Shown here in pieces: positions 24,320 through 32,298 of a stretch of 64,000 bases of DNA. The first letter of the stretch is position 1, and each line of letters opens with the position of its first letter. The stretch comes from Cytophagales bacterium UBA2561 (GTDB taxonomy: Bacteria; Bacteroidota; Bacteroidia; Cytophagales; Thermoflexibacteraceae): positions 124,001 through 188,000 of the forward strand of contig DDLX01000037.1 in NCBI GenBank assembly GCA_002340355.1. The letters run 5' to 3'. The notes under the pieces are model-generated. The model made no database searches. It was not told the origin of the DNA and saw only the letters and a program-made list of their open reading frames with translations. Position numbers and translations under genes: made by a program.

Positions 24320-24996
24320 TACTTTAAATTATCAATGTCTCGAATCAAAATGCGGTTTCTACGATAATGAATTTGATTATCCTCTTTGAGTTCGTTGAGG
24401 AGTTTAGCCACCGTTTGGCGTGAACTTCCGATCAGGGAAGCAATATCTTTTTGAGTTAGGGAGTGCCGAATGAGAATTTCATAACCAATTTTTTCACCTC
24501 GATCTTGTGCCATATCTTTCAGAAAATCAATGAGTCTGGTGCGTACATCCTTGAACATTAGGCTCTCTAATTTACGTTCCAGTTTTTCAATTCGCATCCC
24601 AATTAGTTTGTAAATTGAAAAGCTAAATACCTTATTATCTTTCATTAGTTCTTGGACATTTTCCAATCCAACCTGACAAACAATAGTGTTATCTTCAGCA
24701 ACCATCGCATATTCAGAGCGTTTTTCTTCGCCTAAAATTGCCATCTCACCAAATAATTCTCCTTTGGTCAGAATAGCTTTAACGACTTCATCTCCATCTT
24801 TAGTATTATAACCAATCTTAACCTTGCCTTGAGCAATAAGGTAAATTTTTTCAGCGTTTTCTTCAGGGAAATAAATCAAATCTCCTTTCTTATAAGCATT
24901 CATCTGATGCCCTTTAGAGACATTCGGGTCTTTGACTTTGTGGGGACAAAGGATATGAAATAAGTTTTGACTTTCGAAATACCAAATTTCGCTCAT
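24319..24996 (-). CDS. Crp/Fnr-family transcriptional regulator
   Basis: A 225-residue regulator. The cyclic-nucleotide-binding-like beta-roll (~10-125) includes GDLIYFPEENAEKIYLIAQG and the KGELFGEMAILGEEKRSEYA phosphate-binding cassette (GEMA-x6-RSEYA), so cAMP-type ligand binding is plausible. A dimerisation helix (~125-150) leads to the C-terminal winged HTH (~165-225) with LTQKDIASLIGSSRQTVAKL as the recognition helix. No FNR-type N-terminal Cys cluster is present. It overlaps the downstream cytochrome gene by one base and may control it. Confidence 0.9.
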   Translation of the reverse strand: MSEIWYFESQNLFHILCPHKVKDPNVSKGHQMNAYKKGDLIYFPEENAEKIYLIAQGKVKIGYNTKDGDEVVKAILTKGELFGEMAILGEEKRSEYAMVAEDNTIVCQVGLENVQELMKDNKVFSFSIYKLIGMRIEKLERKLESLMFKDVRTRLIDFLKDMAQDRGEKIGYEILIRHSLTQKDIASLIGSSRQTVAKLLNELKEDNQIHYRRNRILIRDIDNLK

Positions 24997-25072
24997 CGGA
25001 ATCTAAGGATCTACTTTATGCGAATCAACTAGAATGAACTCTCTTAAATTTGTTTAGATATTTTAAACGGTT

Positions 25073-25813
25073 TTAGACGATTGTTCCTTGTTGGACAATA
25101 TATTGTTCTAAGGATTTCAAATCGATAGCACCTGAGTAATAGGCTTTTCCAAAAACAACTCCCCAAACTCCCACATCAGCCAGAGCTTTAATATCATCTA
25201 TACTTTTCACTCCACCACTTGCCATAATTCTTAAATCAGGGAATTTCTGTACTAATTTACGATATAAGTCAGTATTCACCCCCTGTAACGTACCTGATTT
25301 ATCAATATCTGTACATTTCAAATATAACAAGCTACGGTCGTAGTGATACTCAACTAACTCCAATAAATCAATATCAGAGACTTGTTCTTCACCTCGTACT
25401 TTTAGATTTCCTTCGAACCAGTCAGCACTCAATACAATACGATCTCTTCCATAAGACATCACCCAACTGGCAAATAGATCTCTATTACGAGCTGCGATGC
25501 TTCCAGTACTAATAAATTGTGCGCCATATTCAAAGCATTTCGAAATATCTCCATCCGTTTCAATGCCACCACCAAACTCAATCTTTAACTGAGTATGATT
25601 TGAAATAAGTTCTAAGGTGTCATAATTCGCAACACGTCTTTGACGAGAACCATCCAAATCTACTAAATGTAACCAATCAAGCCCGTGTTCTTCAAATCGT
25701 ATAGCAGCTTCAAGAGGCGTTTCATTATAAACCGTTATGTCATTATAGTTACCACGTACAATACGGACGTTTTTACCGTCCATAACTGTTAGTGAAGGAA
25801 TTAATTGAATCAT
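25073..25813 (-). CDS. hisA: HisA-like isomerase lacking the first catalytic Asp
   Basis: A 246-residue TIM barrel of the HisA/HisF family, whose HisA members isomerise ProFAR to PRFAR in histidine synthesis. Phosphate-binding and fold motifs are present: FGGGIETDGDIS, LVDLDGSRQ, TDIDKSGTLQG and ASGGVKSIDDI. In canonical HisA the first strand reads IPAIDL with the catalytic Asp (Asp8 in Thermotoga maritima numbering). Here it reads IPSLTVMDGK with Thr at that position. The second catalytic Asp appears to be kept in LSADWFEG. No other histidine gene is nearby. It may be a divergent HisA or a paralogue with another substrate. Confidence 0.75.
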   Translation of the reverse strand: MIQLIPSLTVMDGKNVRIVRGNYNDITVYNETPLEAAIRFEEHGLDWLHLVDLDGSRQRRVANYDTLELISNHTQLKIEFGGGIETDGDISKCFEYGAQFISTGSIAARNRDLFASWVMSYGRDRIVLSADWFEGNLKVRGEEQVSDIDLLELVEYHYDRSLLYLKCTDIDKSGTLQGVNTDLYRKLVQKFPDLRIMASGGVKSIDDIKALADVGVWGVVFGKAYYSGAIDLKSLEQYIVQQGTIV

Positions 25814-25854
25814 ATCAACAAAATTAAGAGAAACTTTTCATTAAGAGTTCCTTA

Positions 25855-25862
25855 CAAATGTA
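25855..25862 (-). promoter_or_regulatory. -7 box (TACATTTG) for the hisA-like gene
   Basis: TACATTTG on the minus strand fits TAnnTTTG and lies about 42 bases upstream of the ATG at 25813. Confidence 0.45.
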
Positions 25863-25874
25863 CGAAAATTTCCG

Positions 25875-25908
25875 AAAAGAAGCAATCAGATAAATTAGGG
25901 CTTCTTTT
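25875..25908 (-). terminator. Terminator after the DUF819 gene
   Basis: AAAAGAAGC and GCTTCTTTT form a 9-bp stem with a 16-base loop about 27 bases beyond the DUF819 stop. The stem ends in TTTT on the minus strand. Confidence 0.5.
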
Positions 25909-25934
25909 GAGAGACACTTCGGAAATCGCTGTAA

Positions 25935-27227
25935 TTACGATACCAAAGTGGTGATCCATTGCATCAGTTGTGTACAAATAATTGCTCCGTAAGTTCCTAA
26001 AGCATAACCTAATACTGCCATTAAAATACCGACAGGAGCTAAACTTGGGCTGAATGCCGAAGCCACTACAGGAGCTGAAGCGGCACCACCTACATTCGCC
26101 TGACTACCGACCGCCACAAAGAAGAAAGGCGCACGAATTAACTTTGCGACCACCAATAAAATGATAACATGAATTAACATCCAGATTACACCAATCAGAA
26201 ATAAGCCTAAGTTATCAAAAATTTCACCGATGTTCATTTTCATTCCAATCGTCGCGACCAAAACATAAATGAAAATACTTCCGAATCGAGATGCTCCTAC
26301 CCCTTCAAGCTTACGGTATGAAGTAAATGATAAAGCGACTCCAATCGTAGTAGCAATTACAACTAACCAGAAAAACTTCGAAGTTAACGAATTAAGATTA
26401 AGCGCATTGAGTGCTTCCGTATAATTTTCCATCAAGGGTGTAACTAAATCCGCTCCAAGATGGGCTAATCCTGTCCCTCCAAAACCAACTCCTAGTACTA
26501 ACATGGTTTCAGTAGTTGTTGGAATTTTGGCAACACGAGCCTGATAATCAGTAACTTTTTGTTTAAGGTCTTCGATTGCCGAAGTATCCGATTTTAGAAT
26601 TTTATCAATTCGTTCGGTGATACTCGTACCATAAAGCAAAAATCCCATCCAGATATTGGCAGTAATAATATCAACAACAACCATAGAAGCAAATAATTTA
26701 TCACTTACTTGGTAAACTTCCTTCATTGCCGCTTGATTGGCTCCTCCCCCAATCCAGCTCCCTGCTACGGTCGAAAGTCCTCTCCAAACTTGGTCAGTTT
26801 CTGTATTTAATAAATCAGGTACAAAAAAGATGACAATTAGTAAGGCAATAGGACCTCCGATAATAATTCCTAGTGTAGCAGCAAAAAACATGATGATTGC
26901 CTTACTTCCAAGATTTATAATTCCTTTTAAATCAATGCTTAAACATAATAAAACCAAACAGGCAGGCAATAAATAGCGAGAAGCAACAAAGTATAAATTG
27001 GAAGTTTCAGGATCAATTAATCCGAACGGATAATTTAGTAAAGAAGGCAAAAAATAACACAACAAGACCGAAGGACAGTATCGGTAAAATTGTTGCCAAA
27101 ATTTGGAGGAGCTTGCCGAAGTTACAAAAACAAAGGTGAGCATCAACATCAAAATTCCGAAAACAAGAGCTTCATTTTCAAATAAATTCGTCATCATTTT
27201 ATCAAGAATTTGGGGAATATTTCTCAA
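25935..27227 (-). CDS. DUF819-family multi-pass membrane protein
   Basis: A 430-residue integral membrane protein of the DUF819 family with about ten hydrophobic segments (for example LVFGILMLMLTFVFVTSA near residue 20 and IIMFFAATLGIIIGGPIALL near residue 112). The family signature GSWIGGGANQAAMKEVY (~155-171) and NVGGAASAPVVASAFSP (~380-396) suggest two inverted halves like a transporter. Substrate unknown. The first ATG (27227) gives ten residues before MMTNLFENEA, and the latter is the likelier start. A cytoplasmic helical stretch (~210-240) separates the two halves. Confidence 0.85.
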   Translation of the reverse strand: MRNIPQILDKMMTNLFENEALVFGILMLMLTFVFVTSASSSKFWQQFYRYCPSVLLCYFLPSLLNYPFGLIDPETSNLYFVASRYLLPACLVLLCLSIDLKGIINLGSKAIIMFFAATLGIIIGGPIALLIVIFFVPDLLNTETDQVWRGLSTVAGSWIGGGANQAAMKEVYQVSDKLFASMVVVDIITANIWMGFLLYGTSITERIDKILKSDTSAIEDLKQKVTDYQARVAKIPTTTETMLVLGVGFGGTGLAHLGADLVTPLMENYTEALNALNLNSLTSKFFWLVVIATTIGVALSFTSYRKLEGVGASRFGSIFIYVLVATIGMKMNIGEIFDNLGLFLIGVIWMLIHVIILLVVAKLIRAPFFFVAVGSQANVGGAASAPVVASAFSPSLAPVGILMAVLGYALGTYGAIICTQLMQWITTLVS

Positions 27228-27509
27228 AATATCACCGAAGTTAAAAAGGAATTAAAAATAAACTCAATCTGTTATGCTATCAAATTCTATTTTCAGAGAT
27301 ATTATATCTGATTTTAGGGGATTTCTTAGAAAAATAGGGTGCATTCGTTTCATCTTTTGGCTTTTAGTGAAGATTTGGTATTTTTATTGGGGAAGTTTTG
27401 TAATAAATTCAGAGGATTTCAGGGAAACGATACAAATGATTACTCTTATTTATCTTACAATTATTCAGAGAGAATATTTGATTCAAAAACTTAAAAAATA
27501 ATTAAAATC

Positions 27510-28217
27510 ATGTCATTCTTACGTCATTTAGTTTTAAGTACAGCCTTGGCAATTGGGCTGGGCATACACCTTCAAGCACAAAATTCGGATTTAGTTGAGC
27601 AGCTCAAGGAAGTCGGACTTACGACAGGTGATGCCATGACTTTGGAAGGTGCTATTTTGGATTTCAAACGAGTCTTTGAACAAAGTGGAGTACTGGCGAT
27701 TGTCAGTGAAGAAAAGATGTACTTCAATATTTACCAATGTCATCAGGCAAATCAAATTTTGGATAGATACGAGCCTGTCAAACAAGCCTTGAAGGAAAGT
27801 GGAGTTTCTGAAAAAAAACTATTGGAAGCTAAAATTATCCATTTTCAACGAGTACACCAGTACGTTGAAAAAACCGAGCAACGTCTCAAGGAAACTGAGA
27901 TTCACCGCACGGAGGAGTTGGATAACCGAATTAAGAAATATAAAATTAAATTTCCAGAACAAACTGAGTTTTGGTCAGCTTATCAAGATGCAGTTGATGA
28001 GTCCGTGAAAATGTCCTCACGTGAATTTCACAAAAGTAAAGATGACCGTGTTTTTGTAATAAAAGCTCGTCAAATCCTCAAGATTTATAATGGAGACAAA
28101 GAAACAATTGATAAGATGTTAGATTCGATTACGGAAGGGCATCACGGAAAAGCCATTAAGCTTCAGTTAATTAGCTGGAAACATGACCAACGCATCAAAG
28201 GAAGCGCAGGAAAATAA
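27510..28217 (+). CDS. Exported helical protein of unknown function
   Basis: A 235-residue protein with a signal peptide (1-23, ending HLQAQ). The mature part is almost entirely charged helix, for example EGAILDFKRVFEQSGVLAIV at about residues 46-65 and EKTEQRLKETEIHRTEELDN at about 129-148. No Cys-haem, His-metal or catalytic motif is evident, and I do not recognise a family. It follows a 280-base spacer from the divergent DUF819 gene and ends before a strong stem-loop, so it is likely monocistronic. Confidence 0.65.
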   Translation: MSFLRHLVLSTALAIGLGIHLQAQNSDLVEQLKEVGLTTGDAMTLEGAILDFKRVFEQSGVLAIVSEEKMYFNIYQCHQANQILDRYEPVKQALKESGVSEKKLLEAKIIHFQRVHQYVEKTEQRLKETEIHRTEELDNRIKKYKIKFPEQTEFWSAYQDAVDESVKMSSREFHKSKDDRVFVIKARQILKIYNGDKETIDKMLDSITEGHHGKAIKLQLISWKHDQRIKGSAGK

Positions 28218-28247
28218 TTTTATAAGTCTATATAATTTTCACCTAAC

Positions 28248-28290
28248 TTAGTGGTGGTACGGCTTCAAAATCGTGCCACCACTAATTTTT
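28248..28290 (+). terminator. Rho-independent terminator before cmk
   Basis: TTAGTGGTGG and CCACCACTAA form a 10-bp stem (28248-28257 with 28276-28285), extended by GTACG/CGTGC pairing, then TTTTT. It terminates the exported helical protein gene just before the cmk promoter. Confidence 0.75.
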
Positions 28291-28291
28291 G

Positions 28292-28299
28292 TATCTTTG
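28292..28299 (+). promoter_or_regulatory. -7 box (TATCTTTG) for cmk
   Basis: TATCTTTG, followed by C, matches the TAnnTTTG consensus and lies 20 bases before the cmk ATG at 28320, directly after the terminator of the previous gene. It supports the shorter cmk start. Confidence 0.6.
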
Positions 28300-28319
28300 C
28301 TAAAGAAATTTATAGAAAA

Positions 28320-29003
28320 ATGCCAAAAATTGTAATAGCCCTTGACGGACATTCAGGATGCGGAAAAAGTTCTACCGCCAAAGCTCTTGCTGAATGTCTC
28401 CAATATGCCTACATTGATACGGGCGCAATGTATCGAGCCGTCACTTTATATTTGCTCCGAAATCAGATTGATTTAACGGATAATCAGGAAATTAGCGAAC
28501 ACCTACCTTATTTAAGAATTCGATTCCAACGAAATCCTAAAACGGGTATAAATGAAACTTTTCTCAATGATGAAAATGTAGAATCCGAAATCCGAATGAT
28601 GCGAGTTTCAGAGAATGTAAGCCAAGTCAGTAGTCTTGCCGAAGTACGTCATTTTTTAGTGGCACAACAACAGGCAGCAGGCAAAGAAAAAGCTGTAATA
28701 TTGGATGGTCGTGATATTGGAACAGTGGTTTTTCCTAATGCCGAACTCAAGATTTTTATGACAGCAGATGTCCAAATTCGAGCCGAACGCCGTCAAAAAG
28801 AATTAGCAGAAAAAGGACAAAGAGTTGATTTGGAGGAAATTACTAAAAACTTTGAACAACGTGATTTTATGGATGCCAATCGCAAAGAGAGTCCACTCCG
28901 CAAAGCCAAAGATGCCATTACAATCAATACCACTTACCTGACCTTCGAAGAGCAAGTAAATGAAATTGTAAAATTGGCAAAACAGAAAATTCAGGAAGTG
29001 TAG
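28320..29003 (+). CDS. cmk: Cytidylate kinase
   Basis: A 227-residue (d)CMP kinase that phosphorylates CMP/dCMP with ATP. The P-loop GHSGCGKSS is at residues 9-17, followed by YIDTGAMYRAVTLYLLR (~33-49), VILDGRDIGTVVFPNA (~134-149) and RAERRQKEL with the late DFMDANRKESPLRKAKDA (~181-198) typical of the family. The start at 28320 is preferred over an ATG 69 bases upstream because that lies inside the preceding terminator and before the -7 box. It is a single-gene unit here. Confidence 0.93.
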   Translation: MPKIVIALDGHSGCGKSSTAKALAECLQYAYIDTGAMYRAVTLYLLRNQIDLTDNQEISEHLPYLRIRFQRNPKTGINETFLNDENVESEIRMMRVSENVSQVSSLAEVRHFLVAQQQAAGKEKAVILDGRDIGTVVFPNAELKIFMTADVQIRAERRQKELAEKGQRVDLEEITKNFEQRDFMDANRKESPLRKAKDAITINTTYLTFEEQVNEIVKLAKQKIQEV

Positions 29004-29050
29004 TTATTAAATAAATAATAAATTGATTAATAGGTAGGTAATAATCTAAA

Positions 29051-29079
29051 ACCTACTAAATTTTGAAAATTTGGTAGGT
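29051..29079. repeat. Post-gene hairpin, ACCTAC...GTAGGT
   Basis: ACCTACTAAATTTT pairs with AAAATTTGGTAGGT around a minimal loop, with one internal mismatch. It lies 47 bases after cmk and is related to the CTATAAG hairpins at 1140, 2767 and 12961. Confidence 0.5.
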
Positions 29080-29244
29080 CTAAAACAATATTCTACTTTA
29101 AATTGCTTTTTATCGTTTTTCCATACTTTTCCGAATGTATCATTTTTAAAACTTCTAACTTGGTTTTTAACTATCTCAAAATCAAAATATTATACTGCTA
29201 ATCCTATTAAATAAAACTAAGTAGATTTTGTTTGACTTCATCAC

Positions 29245-29284
29245 TAAAAAAGCCCACTAGCTATATATTTAGCTAGTGGGCTTT
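29245..29284 (-). terminator. Terminator after tRNA-Leu
   Basis: GCCCACTAGCTA (29247-29258) pairs perfectly with TAGCTAGTGGGC, with six T residues following on the minus strand and TTTAA on the plus strand. It lies about 35 bases beyond the tRNA 3' end. Confidence 0.8.
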
Positions 29285-29316
29285 AAGTATACTATTTAGC
29301 AATTTACAAAAAAATG

Positions 29317-29400
29317 TACTCAGGGCGGGAGTCGAACCCGCACGAGTGTTACCTCATTGGTGTTTGAGACCAACGCGTCTACCAATTCCGCCACCTGAGC
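29317..29400 (-). tRNA. tRNA-Leu(CAA)
   Basis: An 84-nucleotide class II tRNA reads on the minus strand from GCTCAGGTGGCGG to the discriminator A. It has the D-arm GGAATTGGTAGACGC, the anticodon arm TTGGT-CTCAAAC-ACCAA with anticodon CAA, a long variable arm, and the T-arm GCGGGTTCGAGTCCCGC. The acceptor stem pairs GCTCAGG with CCTGAGT (one G-U at the end). CCA is not encoded. The long variable arm with anticodon CAA identifies leucine. Confidence 0.93.
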
Positions 29401-29490
29401 ATTTTTAAACCTATTGGAGGGTTTAGCCATCACCTTCTGTGATTTTGCGTGGGCAAAGGTGGGCAGAATTTTAAAACTTTCCAAGTAAAT

Positions 29491-29520
29491 TTGTCAAAAA
29501 ATTTAATTTTTTTTTGACAA
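29491..29520 (-). terminator. AT-rich inverted repeat after the proline dehydrogenase gene
   Basis: TTGTCAAAAAA and TTTTTTTGACAA form a long AT-rich stem 13 bases beyond the minus-strand stop. It could be a terminator and also overlaps the upstream region of the tRNA gene. Confidence 0.45.
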
Positions 29521-29532
29521 GTATTTTTAGAT

Positions 29533-30747
29533 TTACCTTTGTTCTTTTCTACGTTGCATTTCTTGCCGAACCAAACGAAATTCTCGGCTGGTTTGTCCTG
29601 CAATGGAAGTGTTTTCTGAAGCCCTGCGAAACAAATACGGCATAACCACTTTCACGGGACCATAAGGCAAGTATTTAGCCACATTGTAGCCTGCTTGTGC
29701 TAAATTATACGAAATATTATCACTCATACCGTACAATTGGGCAAACCAAAAATGTGAATGATTATTTGGAATATCATACTGAGCCATTAACTTGGTGAGT
29801 AGTAAATTACTTTTTTCATTGTGAGACGCACAGCAAACCGCTATCTTTTCCCAATATTCAGCACAGAACTCTAAAGCTTGATTAAAATCATGGTCAGAAT
29901 GTGTTTTGTCAGGTTGAATAGGGTCAGGGTAGTTTAATTTTTTAGCTCGTTCTCGCTCTTTTTCCATATATGCCCCTCGCACCAATTTTGCTCCTAAATA
30001 AAGTTGATTTTCAGTACAAAATACATAAAACTCCTTTAAACTTGCTAAGGCTTTTTGGGTGTATAATTGGAAAGTATTGAAAACAATGGGGTTTTCACGA
30101 TTGAATTTCAACATCATTTCTTTGACTAACTTATCAATGGCTTCCTGAATCCAAGTTTCTTCGGCATCAATCAATATTCGAACGTCATTTTCGTAAGCTA
30201 TTCGGCAAATTTCATGCACTCGTACTCGTACTTTAGCAAAGGCAATTTGATCATTTTCAGATAGATCTGTCTTTTCTCGAATAGAATTAGAAACATTTTC
30301 TAAAACTTCAAATGGAGCTAAACCCGTTACCTTAAAAACAGAAAACGGAACTCCTTCATCATGAGCCGATTTTTGAATTGTAGCAATCGTTTCTCGAACT
30401 GTAGCATCAAAGGCAGCGTCTGTTTTTTCTCCTTCTACCGAATAGTCTAAGATTGTTCCTACTCCAAACTGGGTCATTTGTCGAATGACTTTTTCACAAT
30501 CTTGAATACTCTCTCCACCACAAAATTGCTTAAAAATAGTACGCTTTAAAAGTCCACTAATCGGCAATTGTAAATTGAGAGCCAATTTGGTAAATGCCGT
30601 ACCCCAATTCACTAATACAGGATAATTCATCAACCAAAAAAGCTGATGAGTCTGAGCCAGCTCCTTATCTGACTTAGTAGTAAAAGCAACTTGTGTATCT
30701 TGAAAAGAGATGTTTTTAGGTGAAATTTCTGTATTGTTCTTGGTCAT
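29533..30747 (-). CDS. Proline dehydrogenase
   Basis: A 404-residue monofunctional FAD-dependent proline dehydrogenase (PRODH) that oxidises L-proline to pyrroline-5-carboxylate. TIM-barrel motifs include GVGTILDYSVEGEK (~105-118), VRILIDAEETWIQEAIDKL (~206-224), the flavin-linked LGAKLVRGAYMEKERERAKK (~258-277) and the late LPYGPVKVVMPYLFRRASEN (~368-387) with the paired Arg residues that bind the substrate carboxylate. The aldehyde dehydrogenase partner is not in this window. It lies between the dcw cluster and the tRNA gene. Confidence 0.92.
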   Translation of the reverse strand: MTKNNTEISPKNISFQDTQVAFTTKSDKELAQTHQLFWLMNYPVLVNWGTAFTKLALNLQLPISGLLKRTIFKQFCGGESIQDCEKVIRQMTQFGVGTILDYSVEGEKTDAAFDATVRETIATIQKSAHDEGVPFSVFKVTGLAPFEVLENVSNSIREKTDLSENDQIAFAKVRVRVHEICRIAYENDVRILIDAEETWIQEAIDKLVKEMMLKFNRENPIVFNTFQLYTQKALASLKEFYVFCTENQLYLGAKLVRGAYMEKERERAKKLNYPDPIQPDKTHSDHDFNQALEFCAEYWEKIAVCCASHNEKSNLLLTKLMAQYDIPNNHSHFWFAQLYGMSDNISYNLAQAGYNVAKYLPYGPVKVVMPYLFRRASENTSIAGQTSREFRLVRQEMQRRKEQR

Positions 30748-30855
30748 GTTTTTATGATTAAAGTATTAACTTACAGGTGTATAGAGTTGTTTTTTATGAA
30801 AGCAAAAATACATTGCTTTTTGAATAATTGTTGTACAAACGGTTAAAAAAAAGAA

Positions 30856-30890
30856 AAAGCCTTTCAAAAGATTGAAGGCTTTACATATTT
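30856..30890 (-). terminator. Terminator at the end of the dcw cluster
   Basis: AAAGCCTTTCAA and TTGAAGGCTTT (30856-30882) form a stem followed on the minus strand by TTTCTTTTTTT-like sequence toward 30846. It closes the transcription unit after ftsW. Confidence 0.65.
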
Positions 30891-30909
30891 AATTTATAAT
30901 GCTTCTTTT

Positions 30910-32058
30910 TTATTTTTTAGTCCGTCTTTTCCGCCCACTAACGATAGGCTCCTCCGAACTTCCCTTACTAACACTAATCATAATACCAATTGAAATTCCT
31001 GTAAATAATAATGACGTTCCACCCATACTTAACAAAGGTAATTGCAGACCTGTAATAGGAAAAATACCAACAGCAACTCCCATATTTATCATGGCTTGGA
31101 TAACTAGGCTAAAACTCAACCCAGCCGAAAGTAAGCCTCCAAAAGCATTCTCACTTTGAGCAACCATCAACATTCCACGATACAAAAGGGTGAGATATAA
31201 GCCAATTACTAAAAAAGCCCCAAGAAACCCGTATTCTTCAATAATAATTGCAAAAATAAAATCGGAATAAGGTTGAGGCAAAAAATTACGTTGTTGACTA
31301 TTTCCTGGTCCCTTACCTGTTGTTCCTCCCGAAGCAATAGCAATATAAGATTGTTCAGCTTGAAAAGGAACATTTTCTTTATCCAAAAAAGCTTCAATCC
31401 GACTTTTGGCAGTCTCAAGTCGTTGTCCAACAGTTAAGGCAAAGAGTCCAGCCATCGCACCTACTATAACTAAAGCAATTAAATACCGAACTCGAACCCG
31501 CCCAATGAACATCAATAACATACAAGTTGCGAACAAAACTAATGAGCCTGATAAGTCACTTAGTCCAATTAACCCGCAAATAATTCCACTCCAAATCAAA
31601 ACAGGTAGGACACTGCCCCATGAATCACGGATATTTTGTTGGCGTTTGGATAACATACTTGCTACATTGGCAATGAGTGCCAATTTTGCCAAATCTGAGG
31701 GTTGGAATGTCTGATTAAGAAAAGGAATCGTAATCCAACGACTTGCTCCATGAAATTCTGTTCCACTTTGCCACGTAAATAATAACAAAGGAACAGACAA
31801 TAACAAGGCATAGCGGGATAATCTTGAGTAATATTTGTAATCAATTTGGTGACAAATCCAAAGTATCCCCAAAGCCAAACTCACCAAAAAGGTATGCTTC
31901 AATAAATAATATTCAGTATCACCCGCCATATTTCGGAAAGCAAGTGTACCTGTTGCACTATAAACAACTAAAATACTGAATGTTATAAGTGCAAAAACAA
32001 CCGTCCAAATAACGGCATCTCCTTTGAAAAATTTACTTTCCGACTGGACTAAACTCAT
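30910..32058 (-). CDS. ftsW: Lipid II polymerase/cell division protein FtsW
   Basis: A 382-residue SEDS-family membrane protein with about ten membrane segments. Family motifs include HGASRWITIP (~108-117), FQPSDLAKLALI (~123-134), SDLSGSLVLFATCMLLMFIG (~169-188), and the extracytoplasmic loop with GTTGKGPGNSQQRNFLPQPY and SDFIFAIIIEEYGFLG (~240-276), which contains the catalytic-type residues. SEDS proteins polymerise glycan with a class B PBP. The PBP gene lies upstream in the same cluster, which favours FtsW over RodA. It is the last gene of the cluster: murG, murC, ftsQ, ftsA and ftsZ do not follow. Confidence 0.9.
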   Translation of the reverse strand: MSLVQSESKFFKGDAVIWTVVFALITFSILVVYSATGTLAFRNMAGDTEYYLLKHTFLVSLALGILWICHQIDYKYYSRLSRYALLLSVPLLLFTWQSGTEFHGASRWITIPFLNQTFQPSDLAKLALIANVASMLSKRQQNIRDSWGSVLPVLIWSGIICGLIGLSDLSGSLVLFATCMLLMFIGRVRVRYLIALVIVGAMAGLFALTVGQRLETAKSRIEAFLDKENVPFQAEQSYIAIASGGTTGKGPGNSQQRNFLPQPYSDFIFAIIIEEYGFLGAFLVIGLYLTLLYRGMLMVAQSENAFGGLLSAGLSFSLVIQAMINMGVAVGIFPITGLQLPLLSMGGTSLLFTGISIGIMISVSKGSSEEPIVSGRKRRTKK

Positions 32059-32086
32059 CGGATTTTGGGATTAGGTTAAAATTTTA

Positions 32087-32296
32087 TTAAATATCTTTCT
32101 TTTTATTTTCATAAAATTGACGAACAAAGCGTCCTGCTACTCTCGAAATCATTAGGGATAATAAAAAGGCAAGCACTAATTCCAATTCATTATTGAGTGG
32201 AACAAAAGTTAAAATTAACCATGCACACACACCAAAGATTAACATTCTGATAATCAGTAGCCCCCACAAAATTTTTCCTTCTAATTTTTTTGCCAT
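32087..32296 (-). CDS. Small two-helix membrane protein in the murD position
   Basis: A 69-residue protein from ATG 32296 (MAKKLEGKILWGLLIIRMLI) with two hydrophobic helices (~8-30 and ~36-52) and a basic C-terminus ending ENKKKDI. A longer frame to 32356 is rejected because it would overlap the mraY coding end. I do not recognise a family. It occupies the place between mraY and ftsW where murD is found in most dcw clusters. Gaps to its neighbours are short, so it is part of the operon and may work with the lipid II or septal machinery (inference). Confidence 0.65.
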   Translation of the reverse strand: MAKKLEGKILWGLLIIRMLIFGVCAWLILTFVPLNNELELVLAFLLSLMISRVAGRFVRQFYENKKKDI

Positions 32297-32298
32297 AA

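Noticed and set aside
27274..27501. 75-codon open frame on the plus strand before the exported helical protein gene
   Set aside because: Low-complexity hydrophobic translation in an AT-rich promoter gap, with no family resemblance or start context.
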